A DNA stretch of 14,641 nucleotides, taken from the NCBI GenBank assembly GCA_002714465.1, contig PAXL01000028.1, positions 1-14,641 of the forward strand, read 5' to 3'. The notes below the pieces were generated by a model that was not told where the DNA came from, did not search any database, and saw only the letters and a list, made by a program, of their open reading frames with translations. This document shows, one piece after another, positions 1 to 7,703 of this stretch (positions within the stretch are counted from its first letter, which is position 1; the number at the start of each line of letters is the position of its first letter). The DNA comes from Gemmatimonadota bacterium. GTDB taxonomy: Bacteria > Latescibacterota > UBA2968. A program made the position numbers and the translations under genes.

Positions 1-291
1 TATTTTCTTCTTGGGGAAAGGTGTAAACAGTATGCCATCCGGTGCGAAGGAAAAGGTTGTCAGTCTGAACTAGGCGACGGTTCGAATCTTGTTGCGAGGT
101 CTCGGGATTCACGAACAGGAAGAACGCTACAGCGATTTGGGCCGTCGGACAGGATCTTGGGTCGCCGACCTTGTGTGCATCCCGTTTGTGACCGTCGGTG
201 GTTTGAGAGCCGAGTTTCTGTGCCGATCGAAAGGCAATTTGAAGCTTTTTTCTCGACACCTCCTGTCGGTTTACTTCTCTCATCCGATTGA
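1..291 (+). other. Open frame from window edge, doubtful coding
   Basis: Frame 1 is open from the first base to a TGA at 289-291, so this could be the 3' end of a gene that starts before the window. The translation is rich in Arg, Cys and Ser, and I recognise no motif or family in it. Another frame is also open over much of the same stretch (89-295), which weakens the case that either is real. If real, the gene would converge on the minus-strand gene ending at 450. No tRNA or other RNA gene is evident here. Confidence 0.15.
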
Positions 292-360
292 ATGAGCCGG
301 TACTACGCCCAGCTCTAATAGCATCTTCGCTCAACTAAAACACCCATCCCTATTTACGTT

Positions 361-412
361 CTCTGGATACCAGCTTTTGTAATGGCACAATATCTGTATC
401 TGTATTCCAGAG
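361..412. repeat. Imperfect inverted repeat, possible stem-loop
   Basis: The left arm CTCTGGATAC (361-370) pairs with GTATTCCAGAG (402-412), leaving one bulged base and a loop of about 31 nt. It lies 38 nt beyond the stop codon of the minus-strand gene at 450-1718, so it could mark that transcript's 3' end. There is no T-run after either arm and the loop is long, so a classical intrinsic terminator is not supported. The rest of 292-449 shows nothing else I can name. Confidence 0.25.
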
Positions 413-449
413 ACATCCACTGTGATCACCTCTACCAGATTCCCAAGTT

Positions 450-1718
450 CTAACGTCCTGCTAGGGCTTTCTCGGCAATGCGTCTGACCTTGCCTGCCTT
501 ATCCTGTTGCGCCTCACTGACTAGGTTCCGCGCCCTTGGATGATCCAGACGTGAGAGTGCAACTACGGCTTCCGCACGCATCTCTTTCCAGTCTGTGTCA
601 AGACACGACTCAAGAAACGACAGCGCACGCTCCTCGCGGAGTGCGCCGAAAGCGCGAACAGCCCCTCGTCGCGCGTCAGGGAAGATCGAGTGAGCAATGG
701 GTTGGATGGTATGGAACGGATCACCGTCGGCGGCCCCGAGGATCCGGGCGGCGAGATCGACGGTCACGTCCCCGTATCGAGCGTGGAAGTTTGCGAACCC
801 GTTCTCGATGAAGTAAGGCGCACAGGCGGCAGACAGTGGCGAATTTAGAAGCCACTGTTCAAGGTTCTCGATACTATTTGCGGATAGCCCTTTTACACGC
901 ATGACCCTGAGCTCGATAAGCGCGAAGACAAGATCAAGTCGCGATACTTGCGGGAGCAGGTCGACGAGGAATCGAGCGATAGGATTGTGCCTTGGATTGG
1001 CGTCCTCGTGAATACAGAGATCGACCACGCGGTCGGCGCCAATTCGGCGGGCAGCTGCGGAGAGAAGCGCGCGCGCGAGGTGGCGCTCACCGTATGTGAA
1101 GTAGTAGTGGCGGAGGAAGTACGTGGAGAAACGAAAGTCAATCGTTGTCACATCCTGAGCATCTCGCTTGGCTGCCTCCCAAGTGCGATCGATCAGACCG
1201 TCAACGAAGGCGTAGGCCGTGATCGTCTCAGACTCGTAACGGGATCGATCCAGACCTAGAAGGAGCGCGGCGGGCGATGTTCGTCGACTCCAGGGAATAT
1301 CGGTTTTCTTACACAGATCGGTGAGCTGGTCGATCAGATTTGGGCCTTGGTGTCGTTCGAGTACCTTGACTAAGGCTTTTCGGTCTGAGGCGATATCCGA
1401 GCGAAAACGGCACAGGATGACATCTGCTGGAAGGGGCTGGTGGATCGTGAATTCGTCGGGGACTTGGCCATTCCACGTATGGTCCAGCCAGTCGATCGGG
1501 ACTGCTGTCAGGAATGCTACGTGGTCTTTGGGATTCTGGTGCTTTTTGACGAACTCGATGAAGCTGTAGACGCTGGTGGAAAACCAGACAGGTCTTCGTA
1601 TCTGGTTCTGCCTTGGTTTTCCCTTGGGCAGGAATCCGCGGTCCGAGATCCGGTCGGCTTTGGCTTTGGGCGTGAGATGCCAGAGAAACAGGTGGTTGGT
1701 GAGGTCACGAATGGGCAT
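450..1718 (-). CDS. Two-domain protein: ART-like N-terminus, HEAT-like C-terminus
   Basis: This is a 422-residue soluble protein with no signal peptide or membrane segment. Residues about 10-105 carry, in order, LWHLTPKAK with His14, a short strand WFSTS (45-49), and PDEFTIHQPLPADVI (87-101) with Glu89. That order (H near the start, S/T strand, then an acidic residue before a 'P-L-P-x-x-I' turn) recalls ADP-ribosyltransferase-like folds such as DarT or KptA relatives. Residues about 335-420 form helical pairs with the alternating Ala/Leu/Arg pattern of HEAT or PBS-lyase-like repeats. The middle (110-330) is probably helical and unassigned. ATG 1718 is the only start before an in-frame TGA upstream, but no Shine-Dalgarno is visible. 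It follows the GNAT-like gene by 30 nt on the same strand. The CDS is secure; the ART reading is inference. Confidence 0.8.
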   Translation of the reverse strand: MPIRDLTNHLFLWHLTPKAKADRISDRGFLPKGKPRQNQIRRPVWFSTSVYSFIEFVKKHQNPKDHVAFLTAVPIDWLDHTWNGQVPDEFTIHQPLPADVILCRFRSDIASDRKALVKVLERHQGPNLIDQLTDLCKKTDIPWSRRTSPAALLLGLDRSRYESETITAYAFVDGLIDRTWEAAKRDAQDVTTIDFRFSTYFLRHYYFTYGERHLARALLSAAARRIGADRVVDLCIHEDANPRHNPIARFLVDLLPQVSRLDLVFALIELRVMRVKGLSANSIENLEQWLLNSPLSAACAPYFIENGFANFHARYGDVTVDLAARILGAADGDPFHTIQPIAHSIFPDARRGAVRAFGALREERALSFLESCLDTDWKEMRAEAVVALSRLDHPRARNLVSEAQQDKAGKVRRIAEKALAGR

Positions 1719-1748
1719 CTGTAGATCGAATGAGGGAGGTCGGTGGGT

Positions 1749-2129
1749 TCAGGCGTATGCTAGTTCGTTCTGCGTGAAGTCCTTAGTGAGAGCGCCTTTG
1801 TGTGCAGTCCCTGTTTTCGGATCCCTGAACACGCTCAGCTCCTGGTGACCGATTTTGAAGCCTTGATATTCCCCGAACATCAGAAACGCAGGATTGTCCC
1901 GGAGCCCGGACAGGCCAATCTGTGTGATCTGTCGTGAGTCGAAGTACTTGATAAGCTTGGTAACCAGGTGGAAACCCAACCCGCGACTGCGAACCTGAGA
2001 CGAGACGTAAAAGTCCAGCATCCTAGCACGTGGCCCGTCGATCGAGAGATTCTCATCCCAACAATCTCTCTGCTCGAAGTATGCCCGTGGTGAGGAAGCG
2101 TGGTGAACTCTCTGCGTGGTCCGCATCAT
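1749..2129 (-). CDS. Short GNAT-like acetyltransferase, probably N-terminally truncated
   Basis: The 126-residue product carries the acetyl-CoA-binding core of the GNAT fold: strand MLDFYV (37-42), motif A as R47-S-R-G50-L-G52, and a later DNPAFLMFGEYQGF segment (78-91) resembling the GNAT 'N-x-x-a-x-x-x-Y-x-x-x-G-F' motif. GNAT enzymes are usually about 150 residues or longer, with acceptor-binding strands before motif A. Here only about 36 residues precede it and they look unlike a normal N-terminal half. In the same frame upstream, 22 open codons (2142-2207) end in TAA at 2139-2141, which suggests a decayed longer gene, although a short functional protein is possible. The start used is the first of two adjacent ATG codons, with no clear ribosome-binding site. 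The substrate is unknown. Confidence 0.6.
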   Translation of the reverse strand: MMRTTQRVHHASSPRAYFEQRDCWDENLSIDGPRARMLDFYVSSQVRSRGLGFHLVTKLIKYFDSRQITQIGLSGLRDNPAFLMFGEYQGFKIGHQELSVFRDPKTGTAHKGALTKDFTQNELAYA

Positions 2130-2208
2130 CTCATACCATTAGTTCTCGACGAGTGCGCGGAACTGGGCGATCTCCGAAACTAGCGCGGCTTCGACGGGGT
2201 AGTCCAAG

Positions 2209-3342
2209 CTATTTGAGCTCGACGAGGATGGTGTGCATCAGCGAGTCGCCCTGCGTCGCAACGATTGGGAACGAGCCCGACACGTTCTGACGTGTGGCGC
2301 CAACGTTGTTGATCCGGTCACGCTTGAGAAGCGTAACCCGGTTATGAAACGAGATTGAGTCGGTGTGTGATCGCTTCAGGACGATCGATTGGTCTCGGTA
2401 AGAGGTATAGACGACCAAAAAAATCTCCTTCGACTCATCCAGGATCAAGATGCCCCGAGATCCTTCGTCATCGACGTGATACAGCGGGTCCCACCTGCCG
2501 TACGGACGTCTAACAAGGGTCGCCACCAGCGGCATGCCTTCGGTGTCGTAGCTGGTCTTGACCGTGGCGTAGAGCGTCCCGTCAGATCCTACCGCGACGT
2601 TGAGGTGGTCGTCCGACATTCCATCCCCGTGATCAATCGCCGATGCGGAGGCCGGTATCTCGTCCGGAAACCATTCGTCAGGATTCGACGAGCCGACGTG
2701 TCTCCGAAACCCGTATCGCTGTGCATTCTGGTTTGACCAGAGGACGCCGACACTTCCGTCTTGGAGGCTGGTGATCACACATATATCGTCTTTCGACACA
2801 CCCTCGGCCAGAACTAGGGATCCTGACACCGCGTCGGCACCTTTTTCGATCCAGCGCGCGTGAATCGTCGTCTCTCCGTCCGAAGCGATCCAAAGACGGC
2901 CGTTATCGTCTCGAGCCATGGTTGCTGTCTCTACGCCTTCATCCAACTTAACTGGTGTTTGGTGGTCGAGAGAGATGTTGTGTCCGTCATCACGATCCCA
3001 CTGCATACATCGAATGAGTGATGACTCGACGCCTCTAAACAGCAGGATCTCAACGAGATCGCCTGAAGCTAGAACGTCGGCGCGAACGTCCGTATCAGAA
3101 GAGATTCCAAGGCTCCTCTGCCACCGGTTCTCTTCCAGCCGCCAAATATGTGTGCCCGTCGAGTCGGAGAAGACGCCCCACCACGTGTCTCTGTACTTCC
3201 AGAGCTTGGACTGAGGCTTCATTCCGGTATGGGCGGTAACGCGAAGGGGATTGATGGCACTTGTCGTGACGCAGACCTCAGCATCTAAGGTATCGATCGG
3301 GAGAGCAGGAGAGCAGAAGAGCAGGAAAAGGAGATGAGTCAC
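2209..3342 (-). CDS. Secreted beta-propeller-like protein of unknown function
   Basis: I start this 377-residue protein at GTG 3342 because the upstream part of the longer open frame reads as noise. Its GTG overlaps the stop of the preceding small ORF as GTGA, and GGAGG lies 10 nt upstream. The first 16 residues (THLLFLLFCSPALP) look like a short signal peptide or membrane anchor. The body repeats strand-rich blocks typical of sialidase-like or BNR-type propellers: KLWKYRDTWWGVFSD (46-60), HIWRLEENRW (65-74), RDDNGRLWIASDG (144-156), GSDGTLYATVKTS (252-264) and KEIFLVVYTS (305-314). I see no catalytic residues that identify an enzyme. A role in binding or cleaving extracellular glycans is a guess. 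It ends 79 nt before the GNAT-like gene. Confidence 0.7.
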   Translation of the reverse strand: MTHLLFLLFCSPALPIDTLDAEVCVTTSAINPLRVTAHTGMKPQSKLWKYRDTWWGVFSDSTGTHIWRLEENRWQRSLGISSDTDVRADVLASGDLVEILLFRGVESSLIRCMQWDRDDGHNISLDHQTPVKLDEGVETATMARDDNGRLWIASDGETTIHARWIEKGADAVSGSLVLAEGVSKDDICVITSLQDGSVGVLWSNQNAQRYGFRRHVGSSNPDEWFPDEIPASASAIDHGDGMSDDHLNVAVGSDGTLYATVKTSYDTEGMPLVATLVRRPYGRWDPLYHVDDEGSRGILILDESKEIFLVVYTSYRDQSIVLKRSHTDSISFHNRVTLLKRDRINNVGATRQNVSGSFPIVATQGDSLMHTILVELK

Positions 3343-3584
3343 GGAAGGAGATCCTCCATGTCTGTCAAGTCGAGAGTAATCGGCGGGTCGGCGAGGGTGT
3401 GGTCCGGGGTGAAGGCGTCGTGGAAACGGCAAAAGTCGACATAGTAGGTGCGGCTCTCTTCGTCGCGGCTGTGTGGTGTGTAGCACTCGAAAATAGAAAC
3501 ACCAAACTTGATGGACCGGTTCATGGTCAATCCGGGAAGGAGGTTGCCGTCGACGCAGGCACTCGGATGCCCAAGAATGCACAA
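3339..3584 (-). CDS. Small unknown ORF coupled to the propeller gene
   Basis: This frame could give 81 residues from TTG 3584 or 61 from ATG 3524; neither start has a convincing Shine-Dalgarno. The stop TGA shares its first bases with the GTG of the next gene (GTGA), a 4-nt overlap typical of translationally coupled genes, and this is the main reason to believe in it. The translation is rich in aromatic and acidic residues, for example FGVSIFECYTP (33-43) and RTYYVDFCRFHDAF (51-64), and reads like beta strands from a carbohydrate-binding or concanavalin-like fold. It may therefore be the remnant of a longer gene; an in-frame TGA lies just upstream. I recognise no family. Confidence 0.4.
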   Translation of the reverse strand: MCILGHPSACVDGNLLPGLTMNRSIKFGVSIFECYTPHSRDEESRTYYVDFCRFHDAFTPDHTLADPPITLDLTDMEDLLP

Positions 3585-3642
3585 TCGGCTGATTCACTGA
3601 GGACACAGAGTGGCGGCCAACTCGGAATAAAAGTGTTCCACT

Positions 3643-4584
3643 CTAGGGGTTTTGCGCGCCGGTAGTTTCTACGTAGAGGGAGAACAGCGACTGACTCGTA
3701 GCCATGAAAAGGCGATTTTTCTTTTCCCCACCGAAACAAAGATTTGCACAAGGGGCGGGGAGATGGATCCTGCCAATCAGGACGCCGTCAGGGGCGAAGC
3801 AGTGTACGCCGTCGTAGTTCGGGCCTGCCCATCCGGCGCCAGACCAGACATTCCCGTCAAGGTCGCAGCGGATGCCGTCAGATGTTCCCTCGCCCATGTC
3901 GACGAACTGCCGACCGTTTAGGAGCTTGTCGCCTTCAACGTCGTAGACACGGATCTCGGAAGGGCAGTCGGGATCGTGTGAGCGCCCCGTGTCTACGATA
4001 TACAGTAGCGACTCGTCAGGGCTGAAGCACAGACCGTTTGGGCGGCCGAAATCGCTGACGACAACAGTCGCGTCGCCGGTCTCTGGATCGAGACGGTAGA
4101 CGTTGGTGTCGAGTTCGAAGTCGGCCCGGTGACCTTCGTAGTTCATGAGGATCCCATAGCCTGGGTCGGTGAACCAGATTGAGTTGTCGCTCTTAACGAC
4201 CACGTCATTCGGGGCGTTGAGTAGCTTGTCTTGATACTGGTCAATCAGTACTGTGATGCTTCCGTCGTGCTCTGTTCGCGTGACGCGACGGGAATCGTGT
4301 TCGCACGAGATCAGCCGGCCTTGGCGATCCCGTGTGTTCCCGTTCGTGTTGTTCGACGGTTTCCTGAAGACGGACATCTCACCTGTTTCTTCCTCCCACT
4401 TGAGGATCCGGTTGTTGGGGATGTCGCTTACGAGGAGGTAACGACCATCCCCAAACCAGACAGGTCCCTCGAGCCAGCGTCCACCCGTCCACAGTAGCTC
4501 CAAAGCCGCCGTTCCAAGTTTGTACTGCACGAATCGCTTGTCTATGACCTCAACACGATCGTCCGGATATTGTACGATTTCCAA
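3643..4584 (-). CDS. SMP-30/gluconolactonase (LRE) family lactonase
   Basis: This 313-residue protein has the six-bladed propeller pattern of the SMP-30/gluconolactonase family, enzymes that open sugar lactones using one divalent metal. Likely metal ligands are Glu39 in LEGPVWF, Asn183 in GRPNGLCFSPD and Asp236 in TSDGIRCDLDG. Asn126 in APNDVVV matches the family's substrate-contact Asn. The blade DPGYGI (140-145) and the C-terminal SQSLFSLYVETTGAQ are also typical. Length is normal and there is no signal peptide, so it should be cytoplasmic. The start is a TTG; no ATG occurs early in the frame, and GGAAGGA sits 7 nt upstream. It lies downstream of the dioxygenase gene on the same strand, which suggests a shared oxidative sugar or sugar-acid pathway. 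The exact lactone is unknown. Confidence 0.9.
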   Translation of the reverse strand: MEIVQYPDDRVEVIDKRFVQYKLGTAALELLWTGGRWLEGPVWFGDGRYLLVSDIPNNRILKWEEETGEMSVFRKPSNNTNGNTRDRQGRLISCEHDSRRVTRTEHDGSITVLIDQYQDKLLNAPNDVVVKSDNSIWFTDPGYGILMNYEGHRADFELDTNVYRLDPETGDATVVVSDFGRPNGLCFSPDESLLYIVDTGRSHDPDCPSEIRVYDVEGDKLLNGRQFVDMGEGTSDGIRCDLDGNVWSGAGWAGPNYDGVHCFAPDGVLIGRIHLPAPCANLCFGGEKKNRLFMATSQSLFSLYVETTGAQNP

Positions 4585-4605
4585 GTATTCGTCCTTCCCG
4601 TCATT

Positions 4606-4744
4606 TCATTGCCGACAAATCAGGTCGTAGATCACGCATCCCCTCGCAGGAACCAAGACGTCGACACACACGTCCTGTTCGAGCCGTATGCGTTCTGTAT
4701 TCGTCAGGACACGTTCAATAGCAGATGACTCTTGTCGCTCAGAG
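4606..4744 (-). pseudogene. Coding-looking remnant between dioxygenase and lactonase genes
   Basis: Just beyond the dioxygenase stop, a different minus frame stays open to TGA at 4606-4608. It encodes a stretch with sensible composition, including RIRLEQDVCVDVLVPARG and CVIYDL. That ending resembles the last beta strands of many glycoside hydrolases and related beta-sandwich proteins. The open frame extends back only inside the dioxygenase gene, where it is a shadow, so no complete gene exists. It may be the tail of a deleted gene or simply chance. Confidence 0.25.
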
Positions 4745-5590
4745 TTAGGCGATTGCCGCCTCATCCCCCACGTGCTCAGCGATCCATCCTTTGAGCGGGA
4801 CGTCTTCGTCTTTAGGCGAGGTGAATCCGTGCCAGCCTGAGGGTCCTGGAGCGCCCAGAAGTTGACGACGAATCGGATCCGCGTCATCCAGATATTTCTC
4901 GATCGTCATCTCATCGCGGAACTTGAGCCAGCGGTAGGAGTAGCCGTAGAATAAAGCTTTTCGGGTCTGGTTCCACCGGTTCGGGCTTCCGCAATGCCAG
5001 ATCCTACGGTCGAAGAAGACCGCCCCGCCCCTCGGTACACAGATGTGGACAGCGCGATCCGGCAGATCCTGTCCGTCCGGTTTCTGGATCCTGTTGTATC
5101 GGTGGCTGCCCGGGACGGCGCAGAAGTTGCCACGGCCGACCTCCGAGACATCCGTCAGGAAGTAGGCGCACTTGATCGACACGCGCGCTCTGGGTTCGCC
5201 TTCCAGTTCGCGATTCAGGCGACCGCTGTCCTGATGCCAGCCGTACCGTTGTCTTGGGTTGTCTGGGCCTTCGGGCGGTGTGGTTATGCAGTGTGTGTGG
5301 TAAATCTGGATGTTCCAGCCCAAGATGCCAAATACCTTCGGGAAGGTCTTCGGGTAGTCGATCAGGTCTAGGTAGGCTTCGTCGTAACCGAGAAAGTCGA
5401 AGGAGTTCTGGGTCTGATTCGATGCCCGTTCCGCCGCCGGTCGGCGCTCCGCATCTAGTCGATCCGTGACCTCTTCCAGTCGGTCGACCTCGTCATCTGT
5501 CAGACATTCGGGTAATACGAAGAAGCCTTCTTCTTCGAACTGTTGAGCTTCTTCCTCAGTAAGCAGATGGTCGAGGCAGGTCAGGTCCAT
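4745..5590 (-). CDS. Phytanoyl-CoA dioxygenase (PhyH) family Fe(II)/2-oxoglutarate oxygenase
   Basis: This 281-residue cytoplasmic enzyme belongs to the PhyH family of non-haem iron oxygenases, which hydroxylate a substrate while decarboxylating 2-oxoglutarate. The iron triad is His119 and Asp121 in RYGWHQDSGR plus His199 in IWHCGSPN, and Arg210 is placed to bind 2-oxoglutarate. The N-terminus (LTEEEAQQFEEEGFFVLPEC) is the usual family opening. I start it at ATG 5590, preceded by AGGAG with a 5-nt spacer; the open frame continues upstream but that part is noise. Length is normal. It follows the SSF symporter gene by 104 nt. Bacterial members act on very diverse substrates (fatty acyl-CoA, amino acids, quorum signals, ectoine), so the name does not define the substrate. 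Confidence 0.92.
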   Translation of the reverse strand: MDLTCLDHLLTEEEAQQFEEEGFFVLPECLTDDEVDRLEEVTDRLDAERRPAAERASNQTQNSFDFLGYDEAYLDLIDYPKTFPKVFGILGWNIQIYHTHCITTPPEGPDNPRQRYGWHQDSGRLNRELEGEPRARVSIKCAYFLTDVSEVGRGNFCAVPGSHRYNRIQKPDGQDLPDRAVHICVPRGGAVFFDRRIWHCGSPNRWNQTRKALFYGYSYRWLKFRDEMTIEKYLDDADPIRRQLLGAPGPSGWHGFTSPKDEDVPLKGWIAEHVGDEAAIA

Positions 5591-5694
5591 AGATGCTCCT
5601 AGTGTTAAAAGGCTACGATTAGGGAAGATAGAAGTGCGTTGGGCGTCGGGCAAGAGGTGTGGGTGCGCGGGGTTATTCCAGCTGTTGAGGCGAC

Positions 5695-7260
5695 TCACTC
5701 GCCTTCCGGTGTTAGCCTGCTGACTAGGGTGAAGACCGCTGTGTTTGCCGCTAGCCCCCACGCACCGACGTCGATCGTCCGCTTCATCGACGCGATCAAA
5801 TCGCCAAGTGCGTCTCCGGCGAGCATCGGGAAGAAGGGGCTGAGGATGAAGACGAAGCCCAGACCCGTCGTAATGCCAGCGATGGCGCCCCCACGTGTCC
5901 CGCGCTTCAGAAACAGGATGTCGATAGCAACAGGGAGGAGCTGAGTCGAGAAGGCGATCGCAAGCAGCCCCAATATGACTATCATGCCGAGAGGGTTGCT
6001 TTCGCTCCGGTTTGCGATTAGGACCATCACAAGTGCGACGGTGGTGGTGATCGCGATCAGCCCTCTGCCGACCCAAGTACGTTCTTGTTGAGAGGCTTTG
6101 GGGCGGATGAATTGGTCATAGACATCGTGGGTCAGAAGCGCACTCATCGCGTGCAGGTTGCTATCCGCTGTGCTCATGGCCGCGGCCATGATCGCAACGA
6201 GGATGAGCGAGGCAAGGAAAGCTCCGACCGGCCCCATCAGCTCGGGAAGATGGTTGTTGAGGACGACGACGAGGATCTGGTCGAACTGATTAGCCGCCGT
6301 GCCGACGTCCGGATGTGGCAAGATCTGGCCCGTCGCGTTCGTTCTGTAGACGCCAGTCTCGTCTACAATCGGATACAAGACCTGTCCACCGAGCCCGACG
6401 AGCATGACGCCGAAGAAGAAGCAAGAGGTGAGGACGGCTGCGAAGATGAGGGCACTTTTCCGGAGGACGTCTCCTGATTTCGCAGCGTAGAAACGCATCC
6501 ACTGAGCAGGCTGGATCATCGATCCCAGAGACGCGAAGGTCGAGGCCGTGAACAGCATCTCGGGTGTCCAGTGACCGACCGTACCGGGTGCGGTCAGAGA
6601 TTTGGGCGGAAGCTGGGCGACGTGGTTGAAGAATTCGACCGGCCCTCCAAGGACGGTGACGACACAGAGCCCGCCGAGAAGCATCCCGCCCACAAGCAGT
6701 ACACCCTGAACGACGTCGGTCCAGGCGACACTCCGCATACCGCCGCCCATGATGTAGGCCATCGTGATGATGGCGAGTATGATGGCGCCCGTCTCGAAAG
6801 CCTGCTCGGACCCGAACATCTGGCGTGAGAGGATGCCACCAGCCTGAATCTGGATGACGACGTAAGGGACGGCATACAGCACACCGATCAGGACGACTAG
6901 AAGCCGCAACGCAACCGGGCTGCCGTAATGCTCTGCAATCATGTCGGTCGGGGTGACGTAGCCTCGTTCCTGACCCAGCTTCCGGATACGAGATCCGATG
7001 ATGTAGACACCCGCCCCCGCGACAGGAACGTTCAGGCTGAAGAGCGCGAAGACAGCACCGTCGCGGTAGACCATGCCTGGTGCACCAAGAAGGGCAAAGG
7101 AGCTGAAGAACGTTGCCATGATTGTGCACGACGAAACGATCCAGCCCTGCTCGCGACCGGCGAGGTAGTAGTCGTCCTCGGTGTCGGTGCCTCGACGGTA
7201 GCCGACGACGCCGAAGGCGATGAGCATTAGGAGATAGAGAGTGAGGACGGTGAGGTGCAT
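5695..7260 (-). CDS. Sodium:solute symporter (SSF) family permease
   Basis: This 521-residue integral membrane protein has about 13 hydrophobic segments and the family landmarks: EDDYYLAGREQGW near the first loop (28-40), GGGMRSVAWTDVVQGVLL (172-189) matching the SSF signature, and AAAMSTADSNLHAMS (359-373), whose Ser363-Thr364 pair sits where the Na2 sodium site lies in this family. It should import a small solute with sodium across the inner membrane. The SSF family carries sugars, proline, pantothenate, carboxylates and more, and I cannot narrow the substrate. ATG 7260 gives a normal N-terminus but no obvious ribosome-binding site. A 6-bp stem-loop (AGGCGA/TCGCCT, 5688-5704) spans the stop codon; with no T-run I do not call it a terminator. 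The small membrane protein upstream is a likely partner. Confidence 0.93.
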   Translation of the reverse strand: MHLTVLTLYLLMLIAFGVVGYRRGTDTEDDYYLAGREQGWIVSSCTIMATFFSSFALLGAPGMVYRDGAVFALFSLNVPVAGAGVYIIGSRIRKLGQERGYVTPTDMIAEHYGSPVALRLLVVLIGVLYAVPYVVIQIQAGGILSRQMFGSEQAFETGAIILAIITMAYIMGGGMRSVAWTDVVQGVLLVGGMLLGGLCVVTVLGGPVEFFNHVAQLPPKSLTAPGTVGHWTPEMLFTASTFASLGSMIQPAQWMRFYAAKSGDVLRKSALIFAAVLTSCFFFGVMLVGLGGQVLYPIVDETGVYRTNATGQILPHPDVGTAANQFDQILVVVLNNHLPELMGPVGAFLASLILVAIMAAAMSTADSNLHAMSALLTHDVYDQFIRPKASQQERTWVGRGLIAITTTVALVMVLIANRSESNPLGMIVILGLLAIAFSTQLLPVAIDILFLKRGTRGGAIAGITTGLGFVFILSPFFPMLAGDALGDLIASMKRTIDVGAWGLAANTAVFTLVSRLTPEGE

Positions 7261-7379
7261 TAAGCATTCAAGATGAAAATTGGAAACTGAACAATGTCCC
7301 TGGATACAAAAGGTAGGGATGACTGGCCGTTCATTTTGACACTTGCTCTTGTGTGGGTCCTTGTGCGAACTCTCACTGG

Positions 7380-7601
7380 CTACTCACGCCACAATCGCCT
7401 ATATGCCACGAGTATAGCGACCAACTGTATCAGATACCAGAAGAGCCCCCAAGCGTAGACGGTCGGGATGCCCAGGAAGGTGTACACGGCGTCCGGGTCA
7501 GAGGGGTCCGGGTTGATCAGGCGAAGGCCGGGACCCGGGCCCATGATCATGGCGGCGATGAAGAGGCCTGCGACGACTTTGGTGAGTTTGCGGTCAGACA
7601 T
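7380..7601 (-). CDS. Small two-helix membrane protein, likely SSF partner (DUF3311-like)
   Basis: The 73-residue product has one hydrophobic stretch at about 9-26, a Pro-rich loop (RLINPDPSDPDAVY, 27-40), the segment FLGIPTVYAWGLFW (42-55), and a second helix to about residue 66, ending in the basic YRRLWRE. Small proteins of this shape (DUF3311- or DUF997/YhdT-like) are commonly encoded next to SSF permeases, and this one sits 119 nt upstream of an SSF gene on the same strand. The start ATG 7601 is preceded by AGGA about 4 nt away. Its biochemical role is not established; it may help assemble or tune the symporter. Confidence 0.75.
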   Translation of the reverse strand: MSDRKLTKVVAGLFIAAMIMGPGPGLRLINPDPSDPDAVYTFLGIPTVYAWGLFWYLIQLVAILVAYRRLWRE

Positions 7602-7685
7602 CGAATCCTGATGCCGGGATGGTCGAAGACGATACTAGGGTTCGTCCTAACAGCCGGGGTGGGCGTGCGAGTATATTGAAAGCCC

Positions 7686-7703
7686 GGTCGTTCGGCAACG
7701 ATC
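7686..7703 (-). terminator. Weak stem-loop at the end of the phosphatase gene
   Basis: On the minus strand GATCGTT and AACGACC flank the tetraloop GCCG; six of the seven pairs form, with one A-C mismatch. It begins inside the stop codon of the phosphatase gene and is followed by GGGCTTTC, not a clean T-run. It could slow transcription before the membrane-transport genes, but the evidence is thin. Confidence 0.2.

Noticed and set aside
75..105. GGTTCGAATC, resembling a tRNA T-loop
   Set aside because: The flanking bases do not form a T-stem (GACGG against CTTGT) and no acceptor, D or anticodon arms could be folded upstream.
1749..2129. LDFYV before motif A resembling alpha-tubulin acetyltransferase
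   Set aside because: The similarity stops at that strand: the DRPS segment and other key residues of that family are absent, and the motif fits ordinary GNAT proteins.
3607..3644. 7-bp inverted repeat AGAGTGG/CCACTCT at the lactonase stop
   Set aside because: The 24-nt loop and lack of a T-run make it a poor terminator; such repeats are expected by chance.
5591..6076. Upstream extension of the dioxygenase reading frame
   Set aside because: It overlaps the SSF gene, has noise-like composition, and a good AGGAG site marks ATG 5590.
6290..7267. Long minus-strand frame of 325 codons over the symporter gene
   Set aside because: Its translation is Arg/His-rich and lacks any pattern, while the overlapping frame is a clear SSF permease.
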